Assembly: GCA_002281485.1 (NCBI GenBank) | Contig: NCGF01000004.1 | Location: forward strand, 62,001-126,000 | Length of the DNA: 64,000 bases | Direction of reading: 5' to 3' | Source: Sphingomonas sp. 28-66-16 | Lineage (GTDB): Bacteria; Pseudomonadota; Alphaproteobacteria; Sphingomonadales; Sphingomonadaceae | In this document: piece after piece, positions 54,154-62,774 of the stretch | How the letters are laid out: each line of letters opens with the position of its first letter | Position numbering within the stretch: the stretch's first letter is position 1 | Made by a program: the position numbers and the translations under genes | Notes under the pieces: model-generated | Told to the model about the DNA's origin: nothing | The model's database searches: none | Seen by the model: the letters and a program-made list of their open reading frames with translations, nothing else

Positions 54154-56564
54154 TGCACGGTCGGATCATGCCAAACGCGGAGGGTTTGTCTCCCGCGATC
54201 GACGCTGCTGCGGAAGCGGCGATCAACGCGATTCCGCCGCTCTGGCCGCTGGCGGCGACCGTCGCGGTCAATCCGTTCCTCGGACAGGCGACCGAGCCGC
54301 TCGATCGGGCGGCCGCCCGGCTGGCGCGGACAGCGGGGGCGGCGATCACCATGCCGCGCGGATGGTTCGCCGATCGCATCGACGAGGGCCGGATCACCGA
54401 TGCCGATCTTGCTGCCGCGCTGGCGGCAAGTGACTGGGCGGGCAAGCCCGCGACCACCGACGCGCTGAAAGCAGCGACCGCGCGCCCACTCGCGTCACCG
54501 GTCGCCGTGCCGACGATCGCCGATCTGGCGGCGGCTGCCTCAGGGATCGACTGGCCGGGCATCATCGCCGATCGCATCGGCCATTGGGCGGCGGGGTATT
54601 TCGATGCGGGACAGGCGCTGTGGCGGGCCAATAGCGCGCGGGGCGCCTATGTGGCGTGGCGCGAGACCGCCACGCATGATCTGACGCCGGAGATTCTGGG
54701 CCTGCCGGGCTTCGCCGCCTTCGTCGCCGCTGCCCCCGAAACGGCACGCGGCGCGATCGGTCGCTCCACCGACGCGCTTGGGCTCGCCGAGGCTGCGCTC
54801 GAGGGGGCCTTTACCCGGCTGCTCACGACGCTTGGCGGTTGGGCGCAGCTGGCGCGTTATAACTGCTGGCAGGCCGAGCTTGGCGGCACAACCGATGACA
54901 CCGCGCTCGATCTGCTCGCGATCCGGCTGCTGTGGGAGGAGGCGCTGTTCGAACGCTACCGGCCCGATATCGCCGCAGTTTGGCCAGCCGCCTGCGCCGC
55001 CCACGCCGAAGCGATCATGCCAGGCGACGACCAGCGGATCGGTGCCATCCTTCAGGAAGCCGCCGAGCGCGCCGGGCAGCGCACGCTTGCATTAACGCTT
55101 GCGGCACCCGCAACCGCCCAGCCGGCCGCACCCGCTTTCCAGGCCGCCTTCTGCATCGACGTCCGTTCCGAAGTGTTTCGCCGGGCGCTGGAGAGCGTCG
55201 ATCCGGGCGTGCAGACCCTAGGGTTCGCGGGCTTTTTCGGGCTCGCGACGGCGCATCGCCGGTTCGCGTCCGACGTCGTCGAGCGCCGCTTGCCGGTCCT
55301 GCTCAACCCCGGGGTCGCCAGCGTCGCGGGGAGCGCGGCGACGTTGCCCGCCGATCAGGCTGCGCGGTTTCGCGCCCGTGCGACACGAGCCTGGGGGCGG
55401 TTCAAGCTCGCGGCGGTGTCGTCCTTCGCCTTTGTCGAGGCGGCTGGGCCGCTCTACGGGGGCAAGCTGGTGCGCGATGCGCTCGCGGCGACCAGACCGG
55501 ACGTGCCGGGCGGGCCGCCGCCCCAGCTGGACCCGCCGCTGGCACTGGATGACCAGCTCGATGCCGCCGAGAAGATTCTCCGCGCGATGTCGCTGACCGA
55601 GCGATTCGCCCCGCTGGTGCTGATCGCCGGCCACGGCGCGCGCGTCACCAACAACCCCCACGCCAGCGCGCTGCAATGCGGTGCCTGCGGCGGCTATTCG
55701 GGCGAGGTCAATGCGCGGTTGCTCGCGGGACTGCTCAACGCGCCAGCGGTTCGTGACGGGCTGCGTCATCGCGGAATCGACGTTCCTGCGACCACCTTGT
55801 TCGTCGGCGCGCTGCACGACACCACGAGTGACGACGTCACATTATATGATGGCGATTTCCCGGCGCCGTCGCACCGCGACGCCTTGAGCCGGCTCCGCGA
55901 CATGCTGGCCCGGGCGGGCGCGCTGGCGCGCACCGAGCGGGCGCTGCGGCTGCCGCGCGCGACGTCGGGCGGGGCGATCGAGGGGCGGACCCGCGACTGG
56001 GCCGAGACGCGGCCCGAATGGGGTCTCGCCGGCTGTCAGGCTTTCATCGCCGCGCCGCGGGCGCGCACGCTCGGCAAGCCGCTCGCCGGGCGCGCCTTCC
56101 TGCATGATTATGATTGGCGCGCGGACCAGGATTTCGGGGTGCTCGAGTTGATCCTGACTGCCCCCGTGGTCGTCGCGAGCTGGATCAGCCTGCAATATTA
56201 CGGGTCGGCGGTCGCGCCGGCACTATTCGGTGGTGGCAACAAGCTGCTCCACAATGTCACTGGCGGGATCGGCGTGGTCGAGGGCAATGGCGGCACGCTG
56301 CGCGGTGGTCTGCCCTGGCAGTCGGTGCATGACGGGGCAGCGCTGGCGCACGAGCCGCTGCGGCTGACGGTGTGCGTGGAGGCACCGTGCGCCGCGATCG
56401 GCGATATTCTCCGGCGCCACGATCATGTCCGTGCGCTGTTCGACAATCGCTGGCTCCATCTGCTGGTGCTCGACGATGCCGGGCAGGTGGCGTGGCGCTA
56501 TGCCGGCAACGGCGAATGGGAAGCGGCGGCTGGATCATTGGCAGCGCCAGTGCCGGCCATCTGA
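54153..56564 (+). CDS. dabA: DAB inorganic carbon uptake, carbonic-anhydrase-like subunit DabA (DUF2309)
   Basis: DabA is a cytoplasmic protein with a beta-carbonic-anhydrase-like zinc site that converts CO2 to bicarbonate in one direction when complexed with DabB. The protein has 803 residues. Predicted zinc ligands are C334 and D336 in CIDVRSE, H494 in [10 protein letters not shown] and C509 in LQCGACGG; the 15-residue spacing of the last two equals that of the described Halothiobacillus protein. No RuBisCO or carboxysome gene is in the window, so it may serve anaplerotic carboxylases in a heterotroph. Confidence 0.94.
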   Translation: MHGRIMPNAEGLSPAIDAAAEAAINAIPPLWPLAATVAVNPFLGQATEPLDRAAARLARTAGAAITMPRGWFADRIDEGRITDADLAAALAASDWAGKPATTDALKAATARPLASPVAVPTIADLAAAASGIDWPGIIADRIGHWAAGYFDAGQALWRANSARGAYVAWRETATHDLTPEILGLPGFAAFVAAAPETARGAIGRSTDALGLAEAALEGAFTRLLTTLGGWAQLARYNCWQAELGGTTDDTALDLLAIRLLWEEALFERYRPDIAAVWPAACAAHAEAIMPGDDQRIGAILQEAAERAGQRTLALTLAAPATAQPAAPAFQAAFCIDVRSEVFRRALESVDPGVQTLGFAGFFGLATAHRRFASDVVERRLPVLLNPGVASVAGSAATLPADQAARFRARATRAWGRFKLAAVSSFAFVEAAGPLYGGKLVRDALAATRPDVPGGPPPQLDPPLALDDQLDAAEKILRAMSLTERFAPLVLIAGHGARVTNNPHASALQCGACGGYSGEVNARLLAGLLNAPAVRDGLRHRGIDVPATTLFVGALHDTTSDDVTLYDGDFPAPSHRDALSRLRDMLARAGALARTERALRLPRATSGGAIEGRTRDWAETRPEWGLAGCQAFIAAPRARTLGKPLAGRAFLHDYDWRADQDFGVLELILTAPVVVASWISLQYYGSAVAPALFGGGNKLLHNVTGGIGVVEGNGGTLRGGLPWQSVHDGAALAHEPLRLTVCVEAPCAAIGDILRRHDHVRALFDNRWLHLLVLDDAGQVAWRYAGNGEWEAAAGSLAAPVPAI

Positions 56565-56566
56565 AA

Positions 56567-57445
56567 ATGACCGCGTCATGCGTAGCGCAAGATCCGCTCG
56601 GCTGGGCAGGTGCGCCCGCCGTGATCGCGACGATGCACGGTAAGCAGCGCGTCATTGCGCCGTTGGCCAAGCGGTTTCTCGGGACATCGGCAGTACCGGT
56701 CGATGGGCTCGACACCGATCGCTTCGGCAGCTTTGCGCGCGACGTGCAGCGCCGTGGATCGGCGATCGAGGCGGCGCGGGCGAAGATCGCTGCCGCCGCC
56801 GCGCTGGCGCCCGGGGCGCGCTTGTTCTTCGCGAGCGAAGGCAGCTTCGGCCAGCATCCCCAGCTGCCGATGCTGGCGCTCGACCGCGAACTGGTGCTGG
56901 TTCGGGATCGCGAGACAGGATTCGAGCTCGCCGGTCATGCCGCGACGCCCGACACCAACTATGGGTTCACGATCGTCAGCGATGTGGCGGCGGCGCAGGC
57001 ATTCGCCACGCGCATCGGCTTTCCCGCGCACGGTGTGATCGTTGCCAAGGCGCGCGACGGGGCGCCGGTTGCGGGCCCGGATTTGGTGAAGGACATCGCC
57101 GATCCGGCGGCGCTCGCCCACGCTGTTGGTGCGTTGGTTGCGCGCGACGGTGCCGCCGCCATCGAGACCGACATGCGGGCGCATCGCAACCCGCGGCGGA
57201 TGCGGGCCATCAAGCGCGCGATGATCGACTTGCTTCGCCGGGTCGCGTCGAAATGCCCGGACTGTGGTGGTCCCGGCTTTGCCGTGATGCGCCGAGTCCC
57301 CGGCCTGCCGTGCCGGGCCTGTCGCGAGCCGACGCTGCTTTGCCGTGCTGAAATCCTGCAATGTCCCGGCTGCGGCCATCGAGCCGAGCGGTCAGTGAGC
57401 GCGGCTGCCGCCGAACCGGGCTTTTGCCCCGCGTGCAACCCATGA
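56567..57445 (+). CDS. DUF6671-like protein with two C-terminal zinc ribbons
   Basis: The predicted protein of 292 residues starts at ATG 56567, 2 bp after dabA. The main domain (25-225) has ASEGSFGQHP and ETDMRAHRNPRRMRAI as its most family-like stretches. The C-terminus has four CxxC pairs: C230/C233, C249/C252, C266/C269 and C287/C290, two likely zinc ribbons. I place it in DUF6671 with moderate certainty; no activity is known. Tight linkage to dabA suggests a role in assembling, zinc-loading or regulating DabA, which is inference. ATG at residue 23 is another possible start. Confidence 0.8.
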   Translation: MTASCVAQDPLGWAGAPAVIATMHGKQRVIAPLAKRFLGTSAVPVDGLDTDRFGSFARDVQRRGSAIEAARAKIAAAAALAPGARLFFASEGSFGQHPQLPMLALDRELVLVRDRETGFELAGHAATPDTNYGFTIVSDVAAAQAFATRIGFPAHGVIVAKARDGAPVAGPDLVKDIADPAALAHAVGALVARDGAAAIETDMRAHRNPRRMRAIKRAMIDLLRRVASKCPDCGGPGFAVMRRVPGLPCRACREPTLLCRAEILQCPGCGHRAERSVSAAAAEPGFCPACNP

Positions 57446-57461
57446 CGACCGAGGCGAGCCA

Positions 57462-57725
57462 ATGACCACCGAGCCCGAAGTTGCCCTGAAGATCGCCGAC
57501 GCCCAGATTGCCTGGGTGTGCCAACATCCGGGCACCAGCGGCTGGCTGAAGGCGACGCTGCGCGAGGCGCTTGCCGGCGATCCGGTCGCGATCGCCAACG
57601 ACGTCGAACTCTTGCATCATCTGCTGCAGGCCCGCGCCACCGCCTGGGTGCGACACCAGCTCGATCAGGCGCAGGCGACACCACGGGCCCACTGGCCCGA
57701 TCGGAACCCTGGATCGACGGCCTGA
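57462..57725 (+). CDS. Small helical protein downstream of the dab cluster, unknown
   Basis: A protein of 87 residues, mostly helical (ALKIADAQIAWVCQHPGTSGWLKATLREAL, then AIANDVELLHHLLQARATAWVRHQL). It has GAGG before the ATG and lies 16 bp after the DUF6671-like gene, so it is probably the fourth gene of the dab transcript. No family is recognised. It has a single cysteine and no signal or membrane helix. Confidence 0.65.
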   Translation: MTTEPEVALKIADAQIAWVCQHPGTSGWLKATLREALAGDPVAIANDVELLHHLLQARATAWVRHQLDQAQATPRAHWPDRNPGSTA

Positions 57726-57792
57726 TCGGCAAGCGGCCTGTCCAAGCGGACGCGATCATCCTACCAGTTGCGCATGATCGGGGGATGAGTCG

Positions 57793-59088
57793 ATGAACAG
57801 AAACTGGGCAGCGCTGGTCGTTGCGTTGGTCGCGGTCGGATCAGGAATCGGGGCCGCGCCGGCCCAACCGGCGCCAGAGCCGGCAGCGGCGATGCTGATC
57901 GTGCCCGATGGCGTGTTCGACGGCCGCGACGGGCAGGTTCATCGCGGCTGGCGCGTGCTCGTCCGCGGGTCGCGAATCGAGGCGGTCGGCCCCGATCTCA
58001 CGGCAGCGGCAGACGTCCAGACGGTGGCGCTGCCGGGCACGACGTTGATGCCGGGCATGATCGACGCCCATGTCCATCTGTTCCTCCATCCCTATAACGA
58101 AACCAGCTGGAACGATCAGGTGCTCAAGGAGCCGCTGGCGCTGCGCACCGCGCGCGCCGTGGTCAGCGCGCGTGCTACGCTGATGGCGGGATTCACCACG
58201 GTGCGCGATCTCGGCACCGAAGGCGCGGGCGACGCCGATGTCGGGCTGAAGGCAGCGATCGACCAGGGGATCGTTCCGGGGCCGCGGATGCTCGTCGCGA
58301 CCCGTGCGCTGGTGGCAAGCGGAAGCTATGGCCCCAAGGGCTTCGATCCCGGCTTTGTCGTGCCGCAGGGCGCCGAGGAAGCCGATGGCACGGACCTCGT
58401 CGCCGCCGCGCGCCGCCAGATCGGGCGCGGCGCCGATGTCGTCAAGCTCTACGCCGACTATCGCTGGGGCGCCGGCGAACCCAGCCGCCCGACATTTTCG
58501 ATCGAGGAAATGCGCGCGGTGGTCGAGGCGGCGCATTCGGCCGGGCGCAAGGTGGCCGCGCACGCCAGCACGCCCGAAGGCATGCGACGCGCGACGCTCG
58601 CCGGGGTCGACAGCATCGAGCATGGCAACGACGGGACCGCCGAGATTTTCGCGCTGATGAAAGCGCATGGGACGGCGCTCTGCCCGACGCTCGCGGCCGG
58701 CGACGCGATCGAACGCTATCGCGGCTGGAACGGAGACAAGCCCGAACCCGGCTCCATCATCGCCAAACGCGCCAGTTTCGCGGCTGCGCTCAAATCGGGC
58801 GTTGCCCTGTGCGTGGGTGGGGACACCGGTGTCTTCAGCCACGGCACCAATGCCCGCGAAATCGTGTTGATGGCCGGCTGGGGGATGAAGCCCGCCGATG
58901 TCCTGCGCGCGGCGACCGCCGGCAATGCAGCGATCCTGGGCATCGGCGACCGGCTGGGTGCGATTGCGCCGGGGATGCTGGCCGATCTCGTCGCGGTGCG
59001 TGGCGATCCCGTTGCCGATATCGCCGCTGTCGAAGCCGTTGTCTGGGTGGCGAAGGGTGGCGTGGTCGTCAGGCAGGTCCCGCAATGA
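57793..59088 (+). CDS. Secreted metal-dependent amidohydrolase (imidazolonepropionase/prolidase-like)
   Basis: An amidohydrolase of 431 residues with a signal peptide (NWAALVVALVAVGSGIGAAPAQ). Metal ligands are H93 and H95 in DAHVHLF; a lysine in VVKLYAD would be carboxylated; histidines are in AAHASTPEG and SIEHGNDG, and the aspartate in GGDTGVF. This pattern matches the Sgx9260/prolidase-type group that cleaves Xaa-Pro or Xaa-Arg dipeptides or related amides in the periplasm. It lies 67 bp after the dab cluster and may be transcribed separately. Confidence 0.9.
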   Translation: MNRNWAALVVALVAVGSGIGAAPAQPAPEPAAAMLIVPDGVFDGRDGQVHRGWRVLVRGSRIEAVGPDLTAAADVQTVALPGTTLMPGMIDAHVHLFLHPYNETSWNDQVLKEPLALRTARAVVSARATLMAGFTTVRDLGTEGAGDADVGLKAAIDQGIVPGPRMLVATRALVASGSYGPKGFDPGFVVPQGAEEADGTDLVAAARRQIGRGADVVKLYADYRWGAGEPSRPTFSIEEMRAVVEAAHSAGRKVAAHASTPEGMRRATLAGVDSIEHGNDGTAEIFALMKAHGTALCPTLAAGDAIERYRGWNGDKPEPGSIIAKRASFAAALKSGVALCVGGDTGVFSHGTNAREIVLMAGWGMKPADVLRAATAGNAAILGIGDRLGAIAPGMLADLVAVRGDPVADIAAVEAVVWVAKGGVVVRQVPQ

Positions 59089-59114
59089 GCAATCGCCCCG
59101 GCGTCCAAGAGCCG

Positions 59115-59154
59115 TTGTCACATAAATGACACGAAATCATAACGGGTTTATCAT
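59115..59154 (+). promoter_or_regulatory. Promoter with overlapping palindrome before the lipoprotein gene
   Basis: ATGACA (59126-59131) and TATCAT (59149-59154) are separated by 17 bp; each matches the sigma-70 box in five of six bases. The -35 box is one arm of TGTCA-N6-TGACA (59116-59131), the same palindrome present before the PiT gene. Half-sites TTGTCAC and ATGACAC are 11 bp apart, so PhoB is again a candidate. Confidence 0.6.
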
Positions 59155-59192
59155 CCGGCTGGCCTAATCGCACCCCCTGTCGTTCAACGGGG

Positions 59193-59738
59193 GTGTCTGT
59201 GCGGGTTCAAATTCTGGCTCTAACGATCCTTGTCGCTGGCTGCTGGCCAGCGGTCACTTCGAACGAGACGACGGTGGCCCCGGGCAACGATAGCGGCGCT
59301 GCCAAGGCTGCGGCCTCTGACAAGCCCGGCACGCCGATGCTCGGCGATGCGCCGGCGACCTCGCCCGCCGCGGCCGAAGCCAAGGCAGTGGCCGAGCGCT
59401 ATTTCGATCTGATCGAGAAGAAGAAGTATCGCGACGCGTGGCTGCTCTGGGGCAATGGCGGCGCCGATTCCAAGGGAACGGCGACCCAGTTTGCCGACAG
59501 CTTCAAGCCCTTTTCGGTCTATGAGCCGACCGTCGGCGAGCCGACCGAGATCAAGGCCCGCGATGGGCAGCAATTTATCGCCGTCGCCGCCAGCGCCCAT
59601 GTCAAGATCCGCAAGACCGGCAAGGAGCAGGAGCGGAGCGGCGTGGTGATGCTGCGCCGCTCGGCCGACCCGTCAGAGACGATTGACGAAAAGAAGAACT
59701 GGCGAATCTGGGGCGTCGATCTGCGCGTTCGCCACTGA
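59193..59738 (+). CDS. Lipoprotein with NTF2/DUF4878-like domain
   Basis: The product of 181 residues begins VRVQILALTILVAGC, a signal with lipobox LVAGC, so it is lipid-anchored in the envelope. GTG at 59193 or 59199 starts it. A low-complexity linker (residues 18-65) leads to AKAVAERYFDLIEKKKYRDAWLLWG and a beta-rich end NWRIWGVDLRV, a fold pattern shared with NTF2-like DUF4878 domains. Function unknown. A promoter with a palindrome lies upstream and a possible terminator follows. Confidence 0.78.
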   Translation: MSVRVQILALTILVAGCWPAVTSNETTVAPGNDSGAAKAAASDKPGTPMLGDAPATSPAAAEAKAVAERYFDLIEKKKYRDAWLLWGNGGADSKGTATQFADSFKPFSVYEPTVGEPTEIKARDGQQFIAVAASAHVKIRKTGKEQERSGVVMLRRSADPSETIDEKKNWRIWGVDLRVRH

Positions 59739-59769
59739 CAGGCGCTTTGCGGGCAAAATGCTGGCCGGC

Positions 59770-59815
59770 CAGCGGGCTCAACGGGCGCGAGCGGCCGGTG
59801 CCCCGCTGCTTTTTC
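59770..59815 (+). terminator. Possible terminator after the lipoprotein gene
   Basis: CAGCGGG (59770-59776) pairs with CCCGCTG (59802-59808) around a 25-base loop, followed by CTTTTTCC. The stem is sound but the loop is long, so this is moderate evidence only. Confidence 0.45.
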
Positions 59816-59922
59816 CGACATTGAGCGGGACGGGGATCGGCTATTCTCGAACAGCTATCGGCCCGATGCGGGCGATCGCGCTTGAGCAGCTCGACCGACC
59901 AAATCCGGGACTTTTGCGACGA

Positions 59923-59955
59923 AGGCCGTCCAGAGCGGAGCGCTCCGGACGGCCT
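59923..59955. terminator. Inverted repeat after the TonB receptor gene
   Basis: AGGCCGTCC (59923-59931) and GGACGGCCT (59947-59955) form a perfect 9-bp stem; the centre contains the self-complementary GGAGCGCTCC. It begins 9 bp past the receptor stop on the minus strand. There is no T run on either side, so it may block 3' decay more than end transcription. Confidence 0.5.
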
Positions 59956-59963
59956 GCCATCGA

Positions 59964-62690
59964 TCAGAAGTTGACGCTCAACCCGAACGTCGCCGTCGTG
60001 CCGACATTGTACAGGTTATAGTAGATCCGGTTGGCGCCGTTCTGCTGATATTCCTGATATTTGGTGCCGGTGATGTTGCGGACTTCGAGCTTCATTTCGG
60101 TGTTGATTCCGGCGATCTTCACCCCCTGGCGAGCAACGAAGTCGAGGTGGAAGCCGGGATATTCATAGATGTCGGGCTGGCCCGAGCCACCGCGGATCGA
60201 CGCCCGACGGCTTGCATAGGTGAGCAGGAAGGTCTGCTGCGACAGCCGATCCTGATCCTCGAGTCCGAATTCGAGGTTGGCGATGTGATCCGACTGCCCG
60301 GTCAGCGGCACGCCGTCGCGGAAAAGCTGGTCGGCACGCGTCACGCCCGCCAGGCCGAAGACCGATGCCGGATCGTTCGGGCCGACTTTGATCGATGATT
60401 GCGTGTAGGTGTAATTGGCGATCACGACTGCCCGGCGCGAAGCAAAGAACGCCGAATCGCCGAACATCCCATCGAGCCGGAAATATTTCTGCGCCTCGGC
60501 CTCGATGCCGTAGAGATTGGCGGTCGGGGCGTTGGCAAAGCTCGTCGTCACCGTGTTGTCGCTGAAGCTGGCAAAGGTTTCGATCGGGTTGTCGATCCGC
60601 TTGTAGAAGCCGGCCACCGCGATCCGCTGATCGCGCGCGAAATACCATTCGTACCGCAATTCGGCGTTATAGAGCTGGCTGTCGACGAGGAACGGGTTGC
60701 CGCGATACTGGCGGTTGTTGTCGGGATCGAAATAATTCTGGAACACCAGTTCGCGGAACTGCGGGCGGGCGATCGTCTTCGATCCGGCGATGCGGATCTG
60801 CATGTCGGGCGCCACATTGTAGGTCAGCGTGATGCTCGGCAGCAGATAGTCGCGGCTCAGACTTGTCGTCGCGAGCGAGGTCGACGGCACCGTGAAAACC
60901 TGGATCGAGCGCACCGATTGATTGGCCGATTCGAAGCGCAGACCGACGTCGAGGTTCAAGCTGTCGAGAATCTGGGCCTGCACGCGGCCATAGCCCGCGT
61001 GGACGACGAGGTTCGACCCGAAGGCGGGGTTGCCCTCGTTGGTGTCGATCAGATTGACCCCGAAGCCGCAGCTGACAGTCCCCGATCGGCAATTGACGAT
61101 CGTCGGCTGGAGCAGCAGATCGGGCCGCAACACACCAAGACCGGGGGGGAAGTTGCCGGTCGCCGTGAACAGAAATTCGCGCCGATCGGTGCGGCGATAG
61201 GTGTCCTGATAGGCGTAGCCGACCGTCGCAGAGATGCCGGGGACGACCTTGTAGGTGAGATCGAAACCGCCCGAATAGAGGTTTTCGCGCAGATCGGAAT
61301 AGCTCACGGTGGCGGTGCCGCGATTACCATTGTTCAGCAGGTTGATGAACAGGTTGCCGTAGGGATCGGTCGCCGAATTGCTGCGGAAATATTCGAAGCT
61401 GAGCTCGCTCGGCGCCTCGCGCCGCGAATTGGCGTAGCTCCCGCGCAAGTCGAGTTTGAGCGCGTCGGTAAGGTGGAATTCGCCGACCAATTGCGTGTCG
61501 AGCAACTGGCGCTCGAACCACGCGGTATCCTGCTGCTGGAGCGTGGCGTCGGTCGACGTCGTCGCCCGTGACCCGATGCCGATCCGCGCCTGCTTGAGCG
61601 TGTCGCGAATATAGAGCGTCGTCCAACGAACCTTGTTGTCGCCGATTTCGAGGCTCGCGCCGACCAGGCCGTCGACGACCACGCGGTTGTCGGTAATGAC
61701 CCGTTCAAAATCGAGCTCCTTGGTCGACAGATCGAGCGACGACGCCGTCTGCTGGATGGTATCGCGGGTGCGCCACCGGTTGCTGTAGCCAACCGTCGCG
61801 ACGAGACCGAGGGTGGTATCGTTGCCCAGATCCCAGGACTTGCCGCCGGTGAGATTGGCCGTCCAGTTCGGCGGCAGTGCGGTGTTGCGTTGAACGACTG
61901 CGTTGTTGCCGTTGACGAGTTGCGCCGCGATCGCCTGCGAATCGACTCCGCCCGTGCTCAGGCGGTTGCCACTCGCGATATAGCTGGCGAGGGCGGGGGC
62001 AAGGTCGCGCGCGCCATTGTCGAAGCCCGTCCAGTCACTGGCGCTGCCGAAATAGGTATAGCCGAGCTGGCCGGTCGTGACGCTATCGATGCCGATGCTG
62101 GCGCCGACCGCGAAGAACCCTTCCTTGGGCACCGATTTGGTGGTCAGGTTGATCACGCCCCCGCCGAATTCGGCGGGGAAGTTCGCCGAATACGTCTTCT
62201 GCACCAGCGCCGAGGCGATCACCGTCGTCGGGAAGATGTCGAGCGGCACGACGCGCTTGAGCGGCTCGGGGCTCGGCAAAGGCGAGCCGTTGAGCAGCGC
62301 GAGCGAGTAGCGATCGCCGAGACCGCGCACATAGACGAAGCCGTTGCCGACGACGCTCAGGCCGGTCACCCGCGAGAGCGCACCGGCAATGTCGCCTTCG
62401 CCGGTGCGGGCGATGTCGGCGCTCGAGAGGATCGATACCGCCTGGGGGCTGGTGCGGGCGATGTTGCTGTTGCGGCTGCCGACGACGACGATGTCCTGAC
62501 TGCCGCCCGGAATGGAAACGTCGACCTCTTCGGGGGTCTGTTCCTGCGGATCGGTTGCCGGCTGCGCCAGCGCCGGTTCAGCGGCGGCCGGTGAGGCGGG
62601 CGCGGGCGCCGACTGCGCTCGAGCGGCCGCGGGCGCGACCAGCGCCGATGAAAGTAGCAAAAGGCTCGCAAGCTCTAACGGCCTCGACAT
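59964..62690 (-). CDS. TonB-dependent outer membrane receptor
   Basis: The ATG at 62690 follows AGGGGG and gives 908 residues with signal peptide (LASLLLLSSALVAPAAARAQS). A proline/alanine linker leads to the plug domain: DIVVVGSRNSNIARTSPQAVS (TonB-box region), GALSRVTGLSVVGNGFVYVRG and FPAEFGGGVINLTTKS. The remaining 680 residues are beta-barrel, ending in ATFGLSVNF with the terminal phenylalanine. Such sphingomonad receptors import siderophores, glycans or peptides. The gene lies behind a terminator after the secreted-protein gene, as frequently paired in this order. Ligand unknown. Confidence 0.95.
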   Translation of the reverse strand: MSRPLELASLLLLSSALVAPAAARAQSAPAPASPAAAEPALAQPATDPQEQTPEEVDVSIPGGSQDIVVVGSRNSNIARTSPQAVSILSSADIARTGEGDIAGALSRVTGLSVVGNGFVYVRGLGDRYSLALLNGSPLPSPEPLKRVVPLDIFPTTVIASALVQKTYSANFPAEFGGGVINLTTKSVPKEGFFAVGASIGIDSVTTGQLGYTYFGSASDWTGFDNGARDLAPALASYIASGNRLSTGGVDSQAIAAQLVNGNNAVVQRNTALPPNWTANLTGGKSWDLGNDTTLGLVATVGYSNRWRTRDTIQQTASSLDLSTKELDFERVITDNRVVVDGLVGASLEIGDNKVRWTTLYIRDTLKQARIGIGSRATTSTDATLQQQDTAWFERQLLDTQLVGEFHLTDALKLDLRGSYANSRREAPSELSFEYFRSNSATDPYGNLFINLLNNGNRGTATVSYSDLRENLYSGGFDLTYKVVPGISATVGYAYQDTYRRTDRREFLFTATGNFPPGLGVLRPDLLLQPTIVNCRSGTVSCGFGVNLIDTNEGNPAFGSNLVVHAGYGRVQAQILDSLNLDVGLRFESANQSVRSIQVFTVPSTSLATTSLSRDYLLPSITLTYNVAPDMQIRIAGSKTIARPQFRELVFQNYFDPDNNRQYRGNPFLVDSQLYNAELRYEWYFARDQRIAVAGFYKRIDNPIETFASFSDNTVTTSFANAPTANLYGIEAEAQKYFRLDGMFGDSAFFASRRAVVIANYTYTQSSIKVGPNDPASVFGLAGVTRADQLFRDGVPLTGQSDHIANLEFGLEDQDRLSQQTFLLTYASRRASIRGGSGQPDIYEYPGFHLDFVARQGVKIAGINTEMKLEVRNITGTKYQEYQQNGANRIYYNLYNVGTTATFGLSVNF

Positions 62691-62713
62691 CGTCAACCCC
62701 CTATTTCAAATCG

Positions 62714-62756
62714 TAAAAGGGGGCGGATCATGGCCCTGCCGACCACGATCCGCCCC
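62714..62756 (-). terminator. Terminator or attenuator between the secreted-protein gene and the receptor gene
   Basis: On the minus strand GGGGCGGATC (62756-62747) pairs with GATCCGCCCC (62729-62720), a perfect 10-bp stem with a 17-base loop, followed by CTTTT. It lies 18 bp after the stop of the secreted-protein gene and 23 bp before the receptor start. Confidence 0.75.
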
Positions 62757-62774
62757 AACGTCAAACGCCTCGCC

